The notes beneath the pieces are model-generated. The model did no database searches. It was given only the letters and a program-made list of their open reading frames with translations, and was not told the DNA's origin. Made by a program: the position numbers and the translations under genes. Positions 17,073 through 24,492 of a stretch of 64,000 nucleotides of DNA are shown in pieces (within the stretch, counting starts at the first letter, position 1; every line of letters starts with the position of its first letter). Origin of the DNA: Salinispora fenicalii (GTDB taxonomy: Bacteria; Actinomycetota; Actinomycetes; Mycobacteriales; Micromonosporaceae); the NCBI RefSeq assembly GCF_000514815.1, contig NZ_AZWQ01000015.1, positions 141,700 through 205,699 of the forward strand. Direction: 5' to 3'.

Positions 17073-17193
17073 GTCGCTGAGCCTCGCACAGCCCCCGGGC
17101 CCCCGGGGGCCGGACCGGAACACCGCCGACCGGGATGTGGGATGCCGCACGCGATCCTTGGCTGCTCTGGTGACGCCGTGGCAGCATAACGTC

Positions 17194-17280
17194 ATGGCTG
17201 CCGCCGTTGTTCGCCACTTCGTGGCCCGTCGCCACGTCGATTTTGGCCGCGTGCGCAGCGCGATCTGTCCGGCCAACTGA
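17194..17280 (+). CDS. cysteine-type leader peptide upstream of the sulfite reductase gene
   Basis: A 28-residue ORF containing ARRHVDFGRVRSAIC and ending CPAN. The RRHVDxxRVxSAxC pattern is that of the short putative leader peptides found in front of sulfur-assimilation genes in actinobacteria. Its Cys codon (TGT) is fourth from the end, as expected if ribosome stalling at low Cys-tRNA controls the downstream gene. A 7-bp hairpin (17284-17290 with 17301-17307) begins 4 nt after the stop. ATG 17194 is the likely start; GTG 17221 is possible and would leave 19 residues. Function is inferred. Confidence 0.7.
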   Translation: MAAAVVRHFVARRHVDFGRVRSAICPAN

Positions 17281-17410
17281 CGACGCCCGACCCAGCTGTC
17301 TCGGGCGCTCTGCGCCGGCTGCTTCGCCCCAGCTCCGCCCGTCATGCCGGGGCCGGCCACCGCGTTCGGCGTAGCGGCACGAGGCACCGCAGACAACGGA
17401 GGACGCCACA

Positions 17411-19120
17411 ATGGCGCTGTCCAACCCGGCTCGGCCCGAAGACCCGACGCTCCGATCGGTCCGGGCTCCCCGCCGCCCCCGTGGGGAGGGCCAGTGGGCG
17501 CTCGGTCACCACGAGCCGCTCAACGCCAACGAGCGGATCAAGAAGGACGACGACCCACTCAACGTCCGGGCCCGGATCGAGAATATCTATGCCCACCAGG
17601 GCTTCGCCTCGATCGACCCGCAGGACCTGCGGGGTCGGTTCCGCTGGTGGGGGCTATACACGCAACGCAAGGCCGGCATCGAGGGTGGGCGTACCGCCGT
17701 GCTGGAGCCGCACGAGCTTGAAGACGAGTTCTTCATGCTCCGGGTGCGTGTTGACGGTGGGCAGCTCTCCGTGGCCCAGCTCCGGGTGGTGGCCGAGATC
17801 TCCCGCGAGTTCGCCCGGGACACCGCCGACATCACCGACCGGCAGAACATTCAGTACCACTGGATCCGGGTCGAGGACATGCCAGAGATCTGGCGTCGAC
17901 TGGAGTCAGTCGGCCTACAGACCACCGAGGCCTGCGGTGACTGTCCCCGGATCGTGCTCGGTAGCCCGGTCGCTGGCGTGGCCCGCGACGAAGTGATCGA
18001 TCCGACGCCGGCTATCGACGAGATCGTCCGTCGCTACGTCGGCGACAAGCAGTACTCCAACCTGCCCCGCAAGTTCAAGTCTTCGATCTCCTGGCTGGTG
18101 GACACGCCGTACGAGACGAATGACATCGCCTTCCTCGGGGTGGTTCACCCCGACCACGGCCCCGGTTTCGACCTCTGGGTCGGCGGCGGCCTCTCCACGA
18201 ATCCGATGCTCGCCCAGCGGCTGGGGGTGTGGGTGCCGCTGCACGAGGTGCCGGACGTCTGGGCGGGGGTGGTGGGCATCTTCCGCGACTACGGCTACCG
18301 ACGGCTGCGCCACCGCGCCCGGCTGAAGTTCCTGGTCGCCGACTGGGGGGTGGCGAAGTTCCGGGAGGTGTTGGAGCAGGAGTATCTGGGCCGTGCCCTG
18401 CGGGACGGACCGTCGGCCGAGCTGCCGGCGCAGCAGATTGACCACATCGGGGTGCATGAGCAGCGCGACGGGCGTACCTACGTTGGGGCCGCGGCGACGG
18501 TCGGCCGGGTCTCGGGTAGCCAGCTCACCCGGCTCGCCGACGTGGCCGAGGCGCACGGCAGTGAGCGCGTCCGGCTGACGCCGTACCAGAAGCTGTTGGT
18601 GTTGGACGTGCCACCGGACCGGACGGAGTCCCTGGTCGAGGCGCTGAACGAGATCGGCCTGTCGGCTCGGCCATCGGCTTGGCGGCGTGGCGCCATGGCC
18701 TGCACCGGCCTTGAGTTCTGCAAGCTGGCCATCGTCGAGACCAAGGTGCGGGGCGCGGAGTTGGTGGCCCGGCTGGAGGAACGGCTGCGGGACTTCGACG
18801 CCGACATCACCATTCACCTCAACGGCTGCCCGAACGCGTGTGCCCGTACCCAGGTTGCCGACATCGGTCTCCGGGGTCAGCTGATGGTCGGCGAGGACGG
18901 CCGCCAGGTGGAGGGCTTCCAGGTGCATCTCGGCGGTGGTCTGGGTATGGCGCAGGGCCAGGCCGCGGGGTTCGGTCGTAAGCCGCGCGGCCTGAAGGTC
19001 ACGGCGGCGGAGCTTCCGGAGTACGTGGAGCGGCTGGCTCGGCGCTACCTGGCTGGTCGTACCGATGGCGAGGCGTTCGCCAACTGGGTGATCCGGGCCG
19101 ACGAGGAGGAACTGCGATGA
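17411..19120 (+). CDS. sirA: ferredoxin-dependent assimilatory sulfite (nitrite) reductase
   Basis: A 569-residue siroheme/[4Fe-4S] reductase that converts sulfite to sulfide using ferredoxin. The four cluster cysteines are C431, C437 (CTGLEFC), C473 and C477 (NGCPNAC). Y83 (LYTQRK) and C175 (EACGDCPR) are 92 residues apart, the same spacing as the Tyr-Cys covalent pair of mycobacterial NirA/SirA. That pair marks sulfite reductases. Location in a cluster with cysH supports sulfite over nitrite. ATG 17411 follows ACGGAGGAC. The stop overlaps the next start (ATGA). Confidence 0.93.
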   Translation: MALSNPARPEDPTLRSVRAPRRPRGEGQWALGHHEPLNANERIKKDDDPLNVRARIENIYAHQGFASIDPQDLRGRFRWWGLYTQRKAGIEGGRTAVLEPHELEDEFFMLRVRVDGGQLSVAQLRVVAEISREFARDTADITDRQNIQYHWIRVEDMPEIWRRLESVGLQTTEACGDCPRIVLGSPVAGVARDEVIDPTPAIDEIVRRYVGDKQYSNLPRKFKSSISWLVDTPYETNDIAFLGVVHPDHGPGFDLWVGGGLSTNPMLAQRLGVWVPLHEVPDVWAGVVGIFRDYGYRRLRHRARLKFLVADWGVAKFREVLEQEYLGRALRDGPSAELPAQQIDHIGVHEQRDGRTYVGAAATVGRVSGSQLTRLADVAEAHGSERVRLTPYQKLLVLDVPPDRTESLVEALNEIGLSARPSAWRRGAMACTGLEFCKLAIVETKVRGAELVARLEERLRDFDADITIHLNGCPNACARTQVADIGLRGQLMVGEDGRQVEGFQVHLGGGLGMAQGQAAGFGRKPRGLKVTAAELPEYVERLARRYLAGRTDGEAFANWVIRADEEELR

Positions 19121-19275
19121 GTGACGCCCGTTCCACCCCGCTGTACTGCCCGTACTGCGGGGAGGAGGACCTGCGGCCGAACGAGGCCGGGCACGGTAGT
19201 TGGGAGTGCCACGCCTGCGCCCGGGTCTTCACCGTACGGCTGCAGGGCCTGTTGGCGAAGGCGGTGCTCCGGTGA
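19117..19275 (+). CDS. 52-residue zinc-ribbon protein between sirA and cysH
   Basis: A small protein starting MSDARSTPLYCPYCGEE, with a second knuckle WECHACARVF and a C-terminal helix RLQGLLAKAVLR. The two CxxC pairs (17 residues apart) would bind one zinc or an iron centre. Its ATG overlaps the sirA TGA by 4 nt and its TGA overlaps the cysH GTG by 4 nt, so it is locked into the operon by translational coupling at both ends. A small ORF occupies the same place in Streptomyces sulfite-reductase clusters. The role is unknown; an accessory in electron transfer or assembly is a guess. Confidence 0.85.
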   Translation: MSDARSTPLYCPYCGEEDLRPNEAGHGSWECHACARVFTVRLQGLLAKAVLR

Positions 19276-20027
19276 GCGGTCTGCTCTGGGCGGCCGGTCT
19301 CGGCCTGGTCGGGGCCGGTGAACCGGCCGCCGCGGAAGCGAACCGGCCGGAGTTGCGGACGCTGGCCGAGACGGCCGGCCGGGAGTTGGCGGGCGCACCG
19401 GCGCTGGAGGTAGCCCGGTGGGCGGTCGAGACGTTCGGGGACCGGTTCTGCGTCACCAGTTCGATGGCCGACGCGGTGCTCGTCCACCTGTTCTCTCGGG
19501 TAGCGCCCGGCGTTGACGTGGTCTTCCTGGACACCGGGCTGCACTTCCCGGAGACGCTCAGGGTCCGGGACCAGGTCGTCCGCACCATGCCGGTGAACGT
19601 CCGTTCGATCCGACCCCGGCTGACCGTCGGCCAGCAGGACGGTGAGTACGGGCCGCGCCTGTTCCACCGCTCCCCGGATGACTGCTGCCAGCTGCGCAAG
19701 GTGGAGTCGCTGGAGCGGGCCTTGGATGGGTACGACGCGTGGGCCGCGGGGCTGCGCCGGGACGAGTCGCCGTCCCGGGCGAACACCCCGGTGGTGACCT
19801 TCGACGCGCGTCGGGGCAAGGTGAAGGTCAACCCGATCGTGGCGTGGACGCAGGCTGATGTGGAGAGGTACATCTCCCGCTGGAATGTGCCGGTCAACGA
19901 GCTGTTCGGCCGGTCCTACAGTTCGGTCGGCTGCTGGCCCTGTACCCGGCGGACGAAGGCTGGGGAGGATCCGCGGGCCGGCCGGTGGGCGCTGTTCGAG
20001 AAGGCCGAGTGCGGCCTGCACGGCTGA
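19272..20027 (+). CDS. cysH: adenylyl-sulfate (APS) reductase, thioredoxin-dependent
   Basis: A 251-residue PAPS/APS reductase family protein. The nucleotide loop SSMADAVLVHLF and the LDTGLHFPETLRVRD motif are clear. Two cysteine pairs, DDCCQLRK and GCWPCTRR, mark the [4Fe-4S] form that reduces APS directly rather than PAPS, and the catalytic Cys is in the C-terminal ECGLHG. Product sulfite feeds SirA. GTG 19272 overlaps the zinc-ribbon stop. The shorter length and late start reflect a 40-residue Ala-rich N-terminus before the core. No cysD/cysN gene is in the window. Confidence 0.93.
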   Translation: MSGLLWAAGLGLVGAGEPAAAEANRPELRTLAETAGRELAGAPALEVARWAVETFGDRFCVTSSMADAVLVHLFSRVAPGVDVVFLDTGLHFPETLRVRDQVVRTMPVNVRSIRPRLTVGQQDGEYGPRLFHRSPDDCCQLRKVESLERALDGYDAWAAGLRRDESPSRANTPVVTFDARRGKVKVNPIVAWTQADVERYISRWNVPVNELFGRSYSSVGCWPCTRRTKAGEDPRAGRWALFEKAECGLHG

Positions 20028-20761
20028 GCGAGACCGGGGATCCGGTGCTCCTGGTCGCGCATGGCAGTCGGGACCCGCGGGCCGCCGCGGCGACGCGGGC
20101 GCTGGCCGCGGCGGTGGCCGCCGCGCGGCCTGGCCGGCGGGTGGTGCCGAGCTGGCTGGACCATACCCGCCCCGGTCCAACGGAGGCGCTACGGGAGTTG
20201 GCTGACGCTGGCTTCCCCCGGGTGGTGCTGGTGCCGCTGCTGCTGACCGCCGCGTATCACTGGCGGGTGGACATCCCAATGGCCGTCGCCGCGGTCCGCC
20301 AGACGGTTCCCGAGCTGGCGGTACGGGTGACCGACGTGCTCGGTCCCGCCGTCCGGGGGGTCGATCCGGCGTTGTTGGCCGGGTTGCGTCGCCGGCTGGC
20401 CGAGGCGGAGCCCGGGGGCTACGACGGACTGGTGTTGGCCGCTGCGGGCACTCGGGATCCGGCTGCGCGCGCCTCGGTGGGGCGGGTGGCGGCATCGCTG
20501 CGGGCGGCCCTGGCCGTTCCGACCCGGGTCTCCTACGCCTCGGCGGCCCCGCCCGCCACTGGTGTGGCGGTGACCCGCCTGCGGGTACGGGGGGCGCGGC
20601 GGGTGGCGGTGGCCGCGTACTTCCTGGCGCCCGGGCTGTTCCACGACGTGGCGACCGCCTCGGCCCGGCAGGCCGGTGCGGTGGCGGTGGCGGCCCCGCT
20701 CTCGGACGCTCCTGAGCTGGTCGACTTGGTCCTTCGCCGGGTGGACGCGGTGTTCGGTTAG
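20009..20761 (+). CDS. sirohydrochlorin chelatase (CbiX/SirB type)
   Basis: A 250-residue protein with LLVAHGSRDPRA at the N-terminus, the chelatase signature with its metal-binding His, and a second half-domain with GLVLAAAGTRDPAARASV. LLLTAAYHWRVDIP carries the second histidine region. It inserts iron into sirohydrochlorin to make siroheme, the cofactor of SirA two genes upstream. GTG 20009 overlaps cysH by 19 nt; GTG 20045 is an alternative that would start right at the first strand. It is the last gene of the sulfur operon, followed by a strong hairpin. Confidence 0.85.
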   Translation: MRPARLSETGDPVLLVAHGSRDPRAAAATRALAAAVAAARPGRRVVPSWLDHTRPGPTEALRELADAGFPRVVLVPLLLTAAYHWRVDIPMAVAAVRQTVPELAVRVTDVLGPAVRGVDPALLAGLRRRLAEAEPGGYDGLVLAAAGTRDPAARASVGRVAASLRAALAVPTRVSYASAAPPATGVAVTRLRVRGARRVAVAAYFLAPGLFHDVATASARQAGAVAVAAPLSDAPELVDLVLRRVDAVFG

Positions 20762-20820
20762 GCCCAGTTGTGGTGGGGTCGTCCAGGTGGTGCAGGTCTC
20801 GGTTGACACGGGCCGGGCAG

Positions 20821-20859
20821 CGGAACGCCCCGGTGCTCTGGGCCGACCGGGGCGTTCCG
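20821..20859. terminator. 13-bp hairpin between the sulfur operon and whiB1
   Basis: Arms CGGAACGCCCCGG (20821-20833) and its exact complement (20847-20859) with a 13-nt loop. It lies between the convergent chelatase and whiB1 genes, so it probably terminates both. Confidence 0.8.
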
Positions 20860-20873
20860 CTTTCGGCTGGTGG

Positions 20874-21131
20874 TCAGGCGGTGTGAGCGCGCAGCACCCG
20901 GAGGCCGCCGCGACGCTTGACGGCGCGCCGCTCCTCCTCGCTCATTCCGCCCCAGACGCCTGCGTCCTGGCCGGACTCGAGGGCCCACTGCAGGCACTGA
21001 TCCGTCACCGGGCAACGCCGGCAGACGGTTTTGGCCTGCTCCACCTGCAGGAGGGCCGGACCGGACGTCCCGATCGGGAAGAACAGCTCGGGGTCCTCGT
21101 CGCGGCAGACAGCATGGTGACGCCAGTCCAT
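20874..21131 (-). CDS. whiB1: WhiB1-type iron-sulfur regulator
   Basis: An 85-residue protein starting MDWRHHAVCRDEDPELFFP. The cluster cysteines C9, C37, C40 and C46 are at exactly the positions known for Mycobacterium tuberculosis WhiB1, followed by QDAGVWGGM and the basic RRAVKRRGG. WhiB1 is the essential NO-sensitive member. ATG 21131 has GAGGAG about 10 nt upstream; the frame extends six residues further but without a better site. A long upstream region with a candidate CRP site precedes it. Confidence 0.94.
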   Translation of the reverse strand: MDWRHHAVCRDEDPELFFPIGTSGPALLQVEQAKTVCRRCPVTDQCLQWALESGQDAGVWGGMSEEERRAVKRRGGLRVLRAHTA

Positions 21132-21553
21132 GGCGGCAACACTCCTCATTCTGGATGGGTGGCAGATGGCTTGCTATATGCATCCGCAGCGCCGGCCGTA
21201 ACGGTTCGCGTCCGGCTTGCTGGCAATGCGTGAGCAGGCTGTTGGCTCCGTGGACCTGCTGGAACCGCTCATTCTGCCGAGCGTATCCAGGCGATGTCCC
21301 GGAAACTCAAGTCGCTTGTGAATACTTTCACGAACGCTCGCGATGTCAAGGGTGACGCTCGGAAAACTCCGTGCGGTGAGCAAGCCCACAACCTGTTTGT
21401 CCTGATTTGACCGAGGCTCCGGATACTCGGAGTACCACAGTCGGGGATCAATATAGTACGGCGGCGCTGATTTCGCTGACATTTCCGTCACTCACCCCAC
21501 GTGGCGCCAATCGTCATGGACGGGCCGGCTCAACCGAGGGGAGTGCCCGAGAG
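21132..21553 (-). promoter_or_regulatory. 422-bp upstream region of whiB1 with a candidate CRP site
   Basis: No gene is seen here. A CRP-like dyad TGTGA-N6-TCACG (21317-21332) lies 186 bp before the whiB1 ATG. In M. tuberculosis whiB1 is controlled by cAMP receptor protein (Rv3676) through sites of consensus TGTGA-N6-TCACA. The region is relatively AT-rich, especially around 21440-21460 (TATAGTACGG on the plus strand). The lipid-kinase gene at its far end reads toward it. Confidence 0.5.
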
Positions 21554-22504
21554 CTAGCAGATTACTCGCACTGCCGCGGGTACGGCGGTGAATTCGACTT
21601 TCTCGCGCTCGCCCAGGTACTCGCCGTCAAGCTGGAACGCCTGTGGGTGGCGGGCGATCAAGGTGAACTCGGCCAGGTCGTGGAGTCGGAGCACGTGTTT
21701 GCCATGCGGCCCCGGCGCTCGACCGAAGAATTGAGTGATCGTCCGTGTTGTGCTGGTTACCCGGAGCTGCCGTAGTGCGAACGCGTCCAGGCCGAGGTCG
21801 AACGACGCCTCCGGATTCGGATTCACCGCTTGATCGCCGAGGTACGTCCAGGGTGCGGTGTTCTGGACGATCACTGTGCCGAGTTGCTCCTCGGTGGGCT
21901 GGTCCGGCCGCTGGAGGGCGATTGCGGGGTGCCGGCGGTTCGAGGCGAGGAAGTACTGGGCGAGGGTCGACCGGAAGTACAGGCTGGGCGTGGAGATCTG
22001 TCCGCGTCGGCGGGAGCGCTCTACCCGATGGATCACCGCGGCGTCGATTCCGAAACCGGCGCAGAAGGTGAAGTAGCGGTCGTCCGCCCGCCCTAGGCCG
22101 ATGGTGCGGTGCCGCCCCAGCCGCAGCCCTTCCAAGATCATGCTGGTGCTGTCCGGCCATTCCCGGGGTAGGCCGAGAGCGCGGGCGAAGACGTTCGTCG
22201 AACCGCCCGGCACAGTGGCCAGAGCGGGGAGCTGCTCGGCCGTCGCCGCCCCGGCCGGCCCCGTCGTCGGCAGCGCGGCCACCAGGCCGTTGACGACCTC
22301 GTTGACCGTGCCGTCGCCACCAAGCGTGACCACCAGGTCAACGCCCTCCTCGGCCGCCTGGCGGGCCAAGGTCGTGGCGTGCCCCCGGTGTCGGGTGTAG
22401 CGCACCGACAGGTCGACCTCACTGCGCAGCGCCCGGACCAGGACATCCCGGCTGCGCTCGCTGGTGGTGGTGGCCTTGGGGTTGACCACCAGGACGGCCC
22501 GCAT
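21554..22504 (-). CDS. diacylglycerol/lipid kinase (YegS/BmrU/DagK family)
   Basis: A 316-residue kinase. The N-terminal VLVVNPKATT, the nucleotide motif TLGGDGTVNEVVNGL (GGDGT) and TVPGGSTNVFARALGLP are diagnostic of the DAGK catalytic fold. Family members phosphorylate diacylglycerol or related lipids and return them to phospholipid synthesis. ATG 22504 (MRAVLVVNP) is chosen over a start nine codons upstream because the first strand begins there. It is divergent from a small membrane-protein gene. Confidence 0.87.
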   Translation of the reverse strand: MRAVLVVNPKATTTSERSRDVLVRALRSEVDLSVRYTRHRGHATTLARQAAEEGVDLVVTLGGDGTVNEVVNGLVAALPTTGPAGAATAEQLPALATVPGGSTNVFARALGLPREWPDSTSMILEGLRLGRHRTIGLGRADDRYFTFCAGFGIDAAVIHRVERSRRRGQISTPSLYFRSTLAQYFLASNRRHPAIALQRPDQPTEEQLGTVIVQNTAPWTYLGDQAVNPNPEASFDLGLDAFALRQLRVTSTTRTITQFFGRAPGPHGKHVLRLHDLAEFTLIARHPQAFQLDGEYLGEREKVEFTAVPAAVRVIC

Positions 22505-22546
22505 GGGCGGCACTGTACCGCGTGGTGACACCGGTATCGTGGTCGC

Positions 22547-22936
22547 GTGACGATCGCCTCCAACCAGATACCCGGCCCACTTCGGTGGGCCGTCCTGATG
22601 CTGCGCGGTGAGGCGGTCGCCGTCGGTCTGATCGCCAGCTGGCTGCTCTGGGCCAACCTCGTGGCGTCCACCACCGACTTGACGTCGGCGCTGCTGCTGA
22701 CGGCGTTCGCGGCTGGTGTGGCGGCCGTGCTTTGGGCGCTGGGCGGGGCGCTCGCGCGGTGTCGGGCGGGTGCCCGGGCTCCGTCGATCGTGCTTCAGCT
22801 GATGCTGTTGCCGATCGGATGGTTCATGATCCAGGGTGGGGTCGGTTGGCTGGGCGGGCCACTGATGGCACTCGGCCTCGGCGTCACCGCCCTGCTGCTG
22901 AGTACCCCGACGACCCGTGCCCTCGGCTTCGAGTGA
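22547..22936 (+). CDS. small integral membrane protein, unknown function
   Basis: A 129-residue protein with four predicted helices (about residues 21-43, 45-65, 78-96 and 98-116) and short polar ends. Positive residues after the second helix (RCRAGAR) suggest an orientation but no motif is recognised. GTG 22547 begins 42 bp from the divergent lipid-kinase start. Nothing in the sequence indicates a partner. Confidence 0.65.
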   Translation: MTIASNQIPGPLRWAVLMLRGEAVAVGLIASWLLWANLVASTTDLTSALLLTAFAAGVAAVLWALGGALARCRAGARAPSIVLQLMLLPIGWFMIQGGVGWLGGPLMALGLGVTALLLSTPTTRALGFE

Positions 22937-22978
22937 GGGCGCCAGCCGGCGCCGCCGGTGGGGCGGGACCGATTCGAC

Positions 22979-23380
22979 CTAGCTGGCGACGCGACGGGTC
23001 AGCAGGGAGATGGTTGCGCGGTCGTTGTCAGCGGTAGCGGCGGCCGAGGTGGTCAGTGCGGTGAGTACCTTCCAGGCAAAGGAGGACTCGGCCGGCAGCC
23101 GCGCACCGCGGGGGGTTGGCACCGTGACCTCGACGGCAAGTGCATCGTCGGTTACGGAGAACCGGCACTCCAGCTCGGCGGGCTGGGTGGCGATCGGAAG
23201 CAGCATGGCGCACGCCTCGTCAACCGCGATGCGGAGATCCTCGATCTCGTCGAGGGCGAACTGCAGCCGGGCCGCGAGCCCGGCCGTGGCCGTGCGGAGC
23301 ACGGCCAGGTAGCCGCCGTCCGCGGGTACGGTCAGGTGCACCACGTCGTCGCTGGCGGGTTGGCTGGTCGTCGGAGTCAC
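22979..23380 (-). CDS. anti-sigma-factor-like serine/threonine ATPase (RsbW/SpoIIAB type)
   Basis: A 133-residue GHKL/HATPase_c_2 domain. The N-box is IEDLRIAVDEACAMLLPIA, as in RsbW, UsfX and SpoIIAB, which bind SigB/SigF and phosphorylate an anti-anti-sigma factor. The glycine-rich lid is short and poorly conserved (TPRGARLPAESSFAWKVL). No SigB/SigF or STAS gene is adjacent, which is unusual since such genes normally head a sigma operon. GTG 23380 start. It could regulate a distant sigma factor or act in a partner switch not involving sigma. Confidence 0.8.
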   Translation of the reverse strand: MTPTTSQPASDDVVHLTVPADGGYLAVLRTATAGLAARLQFALDEIEDLRIAVDEACAMLLPIATQPAELECRFSVTDDALAVEVTVPTPRGARLPAESSFAWKVLTALTTSAAATADNDRATISLLTRRVAS

Positions 23381-23466
23381 GCGTCATCCCCCCGGGGCAC
23401 CCGCTACCCGGATCGGGGGTAGCGGCCCGTCAGGGAATTCTACCCGGTAGCCCCGACTGAACTACC

Positions 23467-23510
23467 ACGGCGACGGCCGGCGCGTCCGCGGACGCGCCGG
23501 CCGTCGCCGT
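23467..23510. terminator. 44-bp perfect palindrome downstream of sodN
   Basis: Every base from 23467 to 23510 pairs with its mirror position (22 bp each side, centre 23488/23489, no spacer). It begins 12 bp past the sodN stop on the minus strand, where a terminator is expected. Such a long perfect palindrome could also be cruciform-forming. Confidence 0.7.
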
Positions 23511-23521
23511 TGGCGTTTCGG

Positions 23522-23926
23522 CTACGCCTTCTTGGTCTCCCAGAAGATCTTCGAGATCTCGTCGATCTTCTGCAGCAACTCGTCGGCCTTCGCCGGGTCG
23601 GTCGCGCCCTTGGCACCGGCCGCGCCGGCTAGCTTGGTGGCCTCGTTGAAGAGCTGGTGCAGGTGCGGGTACTTCTCGAAGTGGGCCGGCTTGAAGTAGT
23701 CGGTCCAGAGCACCCACAGGTGGTGCTTCACCAGCTCGGCCCGCTGCTCCTTGATCAGGATGGCCCGGGTGCGGAACTCCGGGTCGGTGTTGGCCTGGTA
23801 CTTCTCACAGATCATTTTTACTGACTCGGCCTCGATCCGGGCCTGGGCCGGGTCGTAGACACCGCAGGGCAGGTCGCAGTGGGCGCTGGCGGTCACTCGG
23901 GGGGTGAGGATGCGTGGAAGTCGCAT
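23522..23926 (-). CDS. sodN: nickel superoxide dismutase precursor
   Basis: A 134-residue precursor. A 15-residue leader (MRLPRILTPRVTASA) precedes HCDLPCGVYDP, the nickel hook in which His1, Cys2 and Cys6 of the mature protein bind Ni. The rest is the four-helix bundle of NiSOD (KYQANTDPEFRTRA, VLWTDYFKP). Cleavage before His is needed for activity and is done by SodX. ATG 23926 has CCAGGAGG upstream. It is divergent from sodX with 75 bp between starts, so one short region controls both. The enzyme dismutates superoxide in the cytosol. Confidence 0.97.
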   Translation of the reverse strand: MRLPRILTPRVTASAHCDLPCGVYDPAQARIEAESVKMICEKYQANTDPEFRTRAILIKEQRAELVKHHLWVLWTDYFKPAHFEKYPHLHQLFNEATKLAGAAGAKGATDPAKADELLQKIDEISKIFWETKKA

Positions 23927-24001
23927 CAGGAGCCTCCTGGGAAGTTTGCGATGATCGAGCACGACATTACTTGGACGCCGTACCTGGTGGAGGTGAACGG
24001 C

Positions 24002-24352
24002 ATGCGCCCGCCCCCGCCGTGCCCGGTGCCACGCGCCCGGTGGTCGCTCTCCGCCGTTCTGGTGACGGGTCCTTCCATGGCGCCGACCCTGCGGCACGGT
24101 GACGCGGTACTGGTGCGCCGTGGGGACCGCGGTATCCGGGCCGGGGACGTGGTGGTCGCGGTCTTTCGGAGCCGTCCCGACCTGCTGGTGGTCAAGCGGG
24201 CGGTCGGTCCGACCGCGGAGGGCTGGTGGCTCGCGGGCGACAATCCATTGATCACTGACGACTCGCGGGCATACGGTGGAGCGGACATCTGGGGGCGGGT
24301 GGTGGCGCGCTACTGGCCGCGGCCTCGACTGCTGTGCCGCCGTGGAGTATGA
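24002..24352 (+). CDS. sodX: NiSOD-maturation signal-peptidase-like protease
   Basis: A 116-residue S26-family peptidase. The catalytic Ser25 is in VTGPSMAPTL and Lys65 in LVVKRAVG; GDNPLITDDSRAYGGADIWGRV is the C-terminal box of the family. Small size without a transmembrane anchor marks the cytosolic protease that removes the NiSOD leader. The ATG 24002 start has GGAGGTGAAC upstream. Location next to sodN makes the assignment firm. Confidence 0.93.
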   Translation: MRPPPPCPVPRARWSLSAVLVTGPSMAPTLRHGDAVLVRRGDRGIRAGDVVVAVFRSRPDLLVVKRAVGPTAEGWWLAGDNPLITDDSRAYGGADIWGRVVARYWPRPRLLCRRGV

Positions 24353-24492
24353 CCCTACTCACATCCGGGCGACGTACTGCGCACTATGCTCGGCAGGTGT
24401 CCCGGGTGACCCCCACACCTCTGCCGCCGGTCGGCGCCCACCTCGCGTCCGGACCAGCTGGTCCATCTGCTCGACAGATCCTGGAGTCACCA

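Noticed and set aside
17194..17280. Leader ORF before sirA as a mere chance short ORF
   Set aside because: The RRHVDxxRVxSAxC pattern and its position before sulfur genes are too specific, so I kept it as a feature.
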